This document shows, in pieces, positions 60,267 to 64,000 of a stretch of DNA of 64,000 nucleotides. The stretch spans positions 113,827 through 177,826 of the forward strand of contig JAGFNW010000012.1 in assembly GCA_017592665.1 (NCBI GenBank). Direction: 5' to 3'. This DNA is from Streptosporangiaceae bacterium NEAU-GS5 (GTDB lineage: Bacteria; Actinomycetota; Actinomycetes; Streptosporangiales; Streptosporangiaceae). A program made the position numbers and the translations under genes. Position 1 is the stretch's first letter. Every line of letters begins with the position of its first letter. The notes under the pieces were generated by a model. The model did not search any database, had not been told where the DNA came from, and was given only the letters and a program-made list of their open reading frames with translations.

Positions 60267-61462
60267 AGCACCGCTCCCGCGCCCTCGAGCAGCTCGGCGG
60301 CGCGGGCCGGTCCGGAGGATTCCGGCTCGCCGTTGAAACGGGCCACGCGGTCGCGGTGGCCAGGGTCGGCAAGGGCCTCATCGAGCTGGGCCGCGATGGC
60401 CGGGGCCGACCACTCGTGCTCGGGCGTCCAGCGTGCCAGGCCGTGCGCGGCCAGCCGCTCGGCGTTGTCCGGCCGGTCGGCCCCGTACGCCATGATGACC
60501 TGCGGGGTCGCGCTGCGCAGCGCACGCGCCGCGGTGCCGATCCCGCCGTGGTGCAGCAGTGCCGCTACCCGGGGCAGCACGGCCGGAAACGGGAGTCGCG
60601 GGAAATGGTGCACGTCCGGCGGCAGCGAAGCGGGAAGCAACTCGCGTTCCGGGGCGACCACCAACGCCGTGCGCCCAGAGCCTGCGACCGCCTCCAACGC
60701 GACAGCGTAGAAGCGGGCATGCAGCAGCTGCCCCGTGCCACCCGTAACCAGCACCGGACGCCGATCGCCTCCCAGAAGCGCCTCGACCCCCGGCGGCAGG
60801 CCGGCGGGCGAGTCGGCGAAGGCCGGGAATTCATCGCCGGTGACGAAGCCCGTGAGGACGGCTCTGGTGGCGGTGCCGGCGTCTTCGAACCACTGGGGCC
60901 ACAGGCCGATCGTGCGACCGGGCGAGCGCAGCCAGCGGCCCCATTCGGTGATCGGTGGCAGCCCGGCATCACTTCGTACGCCGTTGACGCCGTCGGCCAG
61001 GCCGCGAGCGACATTGGCGGCGGCGACGGGGGCGACCAGGAGCTGGGTCGGAGCCACCGCGACCCAGACCGCCGGGGCCGCGAGCAGGTCGGCCGCGATC
61101 AGCACGGACAGCGCCGAGGTGTGGCGGCCCACCAGGACCGTCTCGCCGGGGCGGTGCCGCTCGGCGAGCAAGGCCACCTCGTGGCGCATCTGCTCGAACA
61201 GCCCCGCCTCCTCGTAGTAGCGGCGTAAGTCCGCGGGGCTGCGCACGGCCAGCAGTTCGGCCGAGCGCCGCTGGCCGTCCAGGTAGGACGCCTCGGTGTC
61301 GATCGCGGCGAAGCCGAGGCCGGCGCGGGCGGCGGCCGGCGCGTAGGGGGCGTGAGTGCAGAGGGTGACCTCGTGCCCGCGGTCGGCCAGTGATCTACCG
61401 ATGCGGGCGAACGGCAGGACGTCACCTGCAGTGCCGTGGGTGACCAGGAGAAAGGTGGCCAT
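60251..61462 (-). CDS. GT1-family glycosyltransferase
   Basis: Glycosyltransferase of 403 residues with GT-B fold. The acceptor half starts FLLVTHGTAGDVLPFARIGRSL, the donor half at about 220, with nucleotide-sugar motif HHGGIGTAARAL near 305 and PQVIMAYGADRPDNAERL near 325. Such enzymes add sugars to polyketide or peptide aglycones, or are resistance glycosylases. RBS AAGGGG precedes the ATG. It is divergent from the NRPS gene, so it probably tailors or neutralises that product. Confidence 0.92.
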   Translation of the reverse strand: MATFLLVTHGTAGDVLPFARIGRSLADRGHEVTLCTHAPYAPAAARAGLGFAAIDTEASYLDGQRRSAELLAVRSPADLRRYYEEAGLFEQMRHEVALLAERHRPGETVLVGRHTSALSVLIAADLLAAPAVWVAVAPTQLLVAPVAAANVARGLADGVNGVRSDAGLPPITEWGRWLRSPGRTIGLWPQWFEDAGTATRAVLTGFVTGDEFPAFADSPAGLPPGVEALLGGDRRPVLVTGGTGQLLHARFYAVALEAVAGSGRTALVVAPERELLPASLPPDVHHFPRLPFPAVLPRVAALLHHGGIGTAARALRSATPQVIMAYGADRPDNAERLAAHGLARWTPEHEWSAPAIAAQLDEALADPGHRDRVARFNGEPESSGPARAAELLEGAGAVLQAGS

Positions 61463-61530
61463 CGTGCCCCTTGTCTTTTCGCGCGTTACGAGCGCAGCTC
61501 ACAATTATGTCGGGCGAATAACGGAAATTC

Positions 61531-61560
61531 TTGACGCCTTTTGGGCCCCCCTGCTATATT
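61531..61560 (+). promoter_or_regulatory. Strong vegetative-type promoter of the NRPS gene
   Basis: TTGACG at 61531-61536, 18-base spacer, TATATT at 61555-61560. The predicted start is near 61567, giving a leader of about 85 bases. The spacer ends in a TGC just before the -10, giving an extended feature. Confidence 0.75.
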
Positions 61561-61568
61561 GCCACATA

Positions 61569-61586
61569 CGTGGGAGCGCTCCCACG
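61569..61586. promoter_or_regulatory. CebR/LacI-type operator over the NRPS start site
   Basis: Perfect 18-bp palindrome CGTGGGAGCGCTCCCACG. Its 14-bp core TGGGAGCGCTCCCA (61571-61584) is identical to the known operator of CebR, the cellobiose/cellotriose-sensing LacI-family repressor of Streptomyces. It covers about +2 to +20 of the predicted transcript, where repression would block RNA polymerase. No cebR gene is in the window. Confidence 0.8.
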
Positions 61587-61651
61587 GGCTTGGTGGAGGG
61601 CGGCCACAAGTCGTACGCCGAAATGGTGACGATCTTGGGGGTACGTCAGCG

Positions 61652-64000
61652 TTGAGTGTTTCCGCCGACGCCATGCGGGAACGAGCCCGCCAACTCGATC
61701 CAGTCCGGAGGGCCGCGCTCGCCCGGCTACTGGCCGAGCGGCGCACACAGCCGGATCCCATCGCCGGAGGCTCGATTCCCCGTCTGCCACGGGACGATGA
61801 CCGCACTTTTCCCTGCTCACCAGCGCAGCGGCGGATCTGGCTCGCCGAGCAGATCGCGCCCGACCGTGTCTCGATGCCGAACGCCACATTCGGCCTCCGC
61901 CTGCGCGGGCCATTACGGCCCGACGCGCTGGAGCGTGCGCTCGCGGCGGTCGTCGAGCGGCACGAATCGATGCGCACGCTTTACGTCGCCCCGACGCCGA
62001 CCCCCGACGATCCGCACCCGTGGCCGCGCCAGCGTGTGCTGCCCGCCGGGGCCGAGTCGGCGCCGTTCGCCGTCGTCGATCTGACCCCCCTGCCGCCCAC
62101 CCGGCGCGAGTCGCGGGCACAGGAGCTGGCCACGACGGTCGCCGCCGAGCGGTTCGACCTCGGCCGCGGCCCGCTCTTCCGCGTCACCGTGTTCCGGCTC
62201 GCCGAGCTCGAGCACGTGCTGCTCTTCGCCGGGCATCACATCGCGTTCGACGAGCAGTCCGTGGAGATCGTGATCCGCGACCTGGCGTCGGGGTACACGG
62301 CGGCGATCAGCGGCCACGCCGAGCCTGTCCCGGAGCCCGCCGTCCAGTACGCCGACTACTCCGCCTGGGCGACCGGCGCGGCACAGTCCGACGCGGTCGC
62401 CGAACGGCTCGCCTACTGGCGGGAGCGGCTCACGCCGGCACCGCCTGAGCTGCGGCTCCCCGTCGCCACCGACCCGGCGGGGCGTCCCGAGGGCCCCAGT
62501 CACAGCGTACGGATGCGGCTCCCCACGGGCAGCGTCGACCGCCTGCGCCGGGCAGAGGGCGGCGCCACGGAGTTCGTGGCGTTGCTGGCCGTGTTCAAGG
62601 TGCTGCTGGCGCGTTACACGGGCGGAAACGACATCACGGTGGGCACCGTGTCGGCCGGCCGGGGCCGGGTCGAGCTGGAGCCGGTCGTCGGGTGCTTTCT
62701 CAACCCCCTGGTCCTCCGCACCGATCTGGCCGGGGCCGCCTCGTTCGCCGAGGTGCTGGGACGTGTCCGCCGCACGGTGATGGAGGGCTTCGCCCGGGAG
62801 GCGCCGTTCGACCGGATCGTGGCCGAGGTGGGCGCGCCGCGCAGGTCCGGCGGGAACCCGCTGTTCCAGGTCGCGTTCGAGGTGCACGGCCATCGCGCCG
62901 ACAACGGTGACTGGCCGGCGCTCGACGTGGAGATGTGGCACCACGAGGTCGGCGGCGACGTGCTCGACCTGAGCGTGATCGCCATGCCGCTGCCCGACGG
63001 CGGCGCCGAGGTCACCTTCCGGCACCCGGCCGGAGCCCTGGAGACGGGCGCGGTCGAACGGCTCGCCGACCATTTCGGCAGGCTGGTGAAGGCGTTCGCG
63101 GCCGATCCGGCCGCCTCGCCGGACGTCGTGCCGTATATGACGGCCGACGAGCAGGCCCTGCTCGGGCGCTGGAACGACACGGCCCTCGATGTGCCGGCCG
63201 AGACCGTCCCCGAGCTCATCGCCCGTCAGGCCCGCGAGACGCCTGGTGCGACGGCCGTGCTGGCCGGTGAAGAGGCGCTCACCTACGCCGAGTTGATGAG
63301 CCAGGTCGAGGTGCTGGCCCGGCGGCTGCGCGCGGCGGGGGCCGGGCCGGGCTCGCTCGTCGGGGTCTGCCTCGACCGCTCGGCGCGGCTGGTCGTCACC
63401 ATGCTCGCGGTGTGGCGGACGGGCGCCGCTTATGTTCCGGTGGATCCGGAGTATCCGCCGGCGCGGCAGGCGTTCGTGCTCGAGGATTGCGCGGCGCCAA
63501 TCCTGGTGACCGAGAGCGCCCTCATCGACCGGCTGCCCCCGCATGCGGCCACCGTCGTGCTGGCGGACGAGCCCGGCGACGCCCCGCATGGCGACGGCGA
63601 CGTGGGCGTCGTTGGCGACGTGGCGTATGTGATCTATACGTCGGGCTCCACGGGCCGGCCCAAGGGGGTCGCGATCGGGCATCGGCCGCTCGGCAACTTC
63701 ATTCACGACATGCGGCTGCGGGTCGGGGGCGAGCCGTCCGATCGGTGGCTGGCGGTGACCTCGCCCGCGTTCGACATCGCCGCTTTGGAGCTGTATCTGC
63801 CGCTGGCGTGCGGCGGCAGCCTGGTGATGGCCGACGAGGAGACGGGCCGCGACGGCGCGGCGCTGACCGCGCTCATCGCCGAGGCCGGGGTGACCCACGT
63901 CCAGACCACGCCGTCACGATGGCGGCTGCTGCTGGCCGCCGGCTTCGCCGACCGCGCCGTCACCGCCCTCGTCGGCGGTGAGGCGCTGCCGCCGGCCCTC
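61652..64000 (+). CDS. Nonribosomal peptide synthetase, C-A module (runs off the window)
   Basis: Open reading frame to the window end, 783 residues seen. A helical N-terminus (MRERARQLDPVRRAALARLLAERR) precedes a condensation domain (about 50-480: FPCSPAQRRIWLAEQ, then the catalytic GHHIAFDEQS with His about 195). An adenylation domain begins near 515, with LTYAEL, VPVDPEYPPARQAFVLEDC and the core YTSGSTGRPKGVAIGH near 663. The substrate-code residues and the carrier protein lie at or beyond the end, so the amino acid cannot be read. TTG 61652 follows GGGGG by 10 bases; ATG 61673 is the alternative. Starting with a C domain suggests a lipo-initiation or an internal-chain subunit. Partial at the 3' end. 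Confidence 0.9.
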   Translation, partial: MSVSADAMRERARQLDPVRRAALARLLAERRTQPDPIAGGSIPRLPRDDDRTFPCSPAQRRIWLAEQIAPDRVSMPNATFGLRLRGPLRPDALERALAAVVERHESMRTLYVAPTPTPDDPHPWPRQRVLPAGAESAPFAVVDLTPLPPTRRESRAQELATTVAAERFDLGRGPLFRVTVFRLAELEHVLLFAGHHIAFDEQSVEIVIRDLASGYTAAISGHAEPVPEPAVQYADYSAWATGAAQSDAVAERLAYWRERLTPAPPELRLPVATDPAGRPEGPSHSVRMRLPTGSVDRLRRAEGGATEFVALLAVFKVLLARYTGGNDITVGTVSAGRGRVELEPVVGCFLNPLVLRTDLAGAASFAEVLGRVRRTVMEGFAREAPFDRIVAEVGAPRRSGGNPLFQVAFEVHGHRADNGDWPALDVEMWHHEVGGDVLDLSVIAMPLPDGGAEVTFRHPAGALETGAVERLADHFGRLVKAFAADPAASPDVVPYMTADEQALLGRWNDTALDVPAETVPELIARQARETPGATAVLAGEEALTYAELMSQVEVLARRLRAAGAGPGSLVGVCLDRSARLVVTMLAVWRTGAAYVPVDPEYPPARQAFVLEDCAAPILVTESALIDRLPPHAATVVLADEPGDAPHGDGDVGVVGDVAYVIYTSGSTGRPKGVAIGHRPLGNFIHDMRLRVGGEPSDRWLAVTSPAFDIAALELYLPLACGGSLVMADEETGRDGAALTALIAEAGVTHVQTTPSRWRLLLAAGFADRAVTALVGGEALPPAL

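Overview
The window is high-GC actinomycete DNA: nearly every third codon position is G or C, GTG starts and 1-4 base gene overlaps are common, and there are SARP and NB-ARC/TPR regulators, a WXG100/EccC pair, CBM2 modules, a mycothiol-type DinB protein and a NRPS. The style suggests Streptosporangiales (for example Nonomuraea-like), but no rRNA or housekeeping marker is present to prove it. No tRNA, rRNA, CRISPR array, transposase or integrase was recognised.

Layout. 0-5.5 kb: WXG100 substrate and, convergent to it, the type VII secretion ATPase EccC with a hypothetical gene upstream. 5.7-12.5 kb: a beta-propeller-like lipoprotein, three secreted proteins with CBM2-type carbohydrate-binding folds, an HTH/NB-ARC/TPR regulator and a Crp/Fnr regulator. 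12.4-17.7 kb: a large SARP regulator divergent from a four-gene cassette: an 8-Cys mini-protein precursor, a MauE-like membrane protein, a membrane-anchored thioredoxin-fold protein and a dedicated S26 signal peptidase. This is the best candidate in the window for an undescribed system. 17.8-24.1 kb: NodB deacetylase, DinB-type protein, a DUF318 permease behind a CsoR-like operator, an orphan ABC permease, an alpha-toroid protein, and an AraC/DUF2000 pair. 24.2-28.6 kb: a tightly overlapped ABC/FtsX operon. 28.6-33.8 kb: a decayed methyltransferase, two GNATs, a cupin and a histidine kinase/NarL pair.

33.9-51.7 kb is an accessory toxin-like island. A lipoprotein and a protein with a collagen-like N-terminus and an alpha-helical, pore-former-like core read rightward. 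They converge on two tandem paralogous unknown proteins and a 3,800-residue Tc-toxin A subunit carrying about 28 hemopexin-like repeats, all reading leftward. No TcB or TcC gene lies in the window. Divergent from TcA is a caspase-like peptidase preceded by what looks like a frameshifted EACC1 adaptor, a conflict-system architecture.

54.6-60.3 kb holds a GNAT, an ECF41-type sigma factor with its own promoter signature, an NmrA-type oxidoreductase and several small unknown genes. 60.2-64 kb opens a biosynthetic locus. A GT1 glycosyltransferase is divergent from a NRPS (condensation plus adenylation, running off the window). The NRPS has a strong promoter whose start region is covered by a perfect palindrome containing the CebR (cellobiose-sensing LacI-type) operator core.
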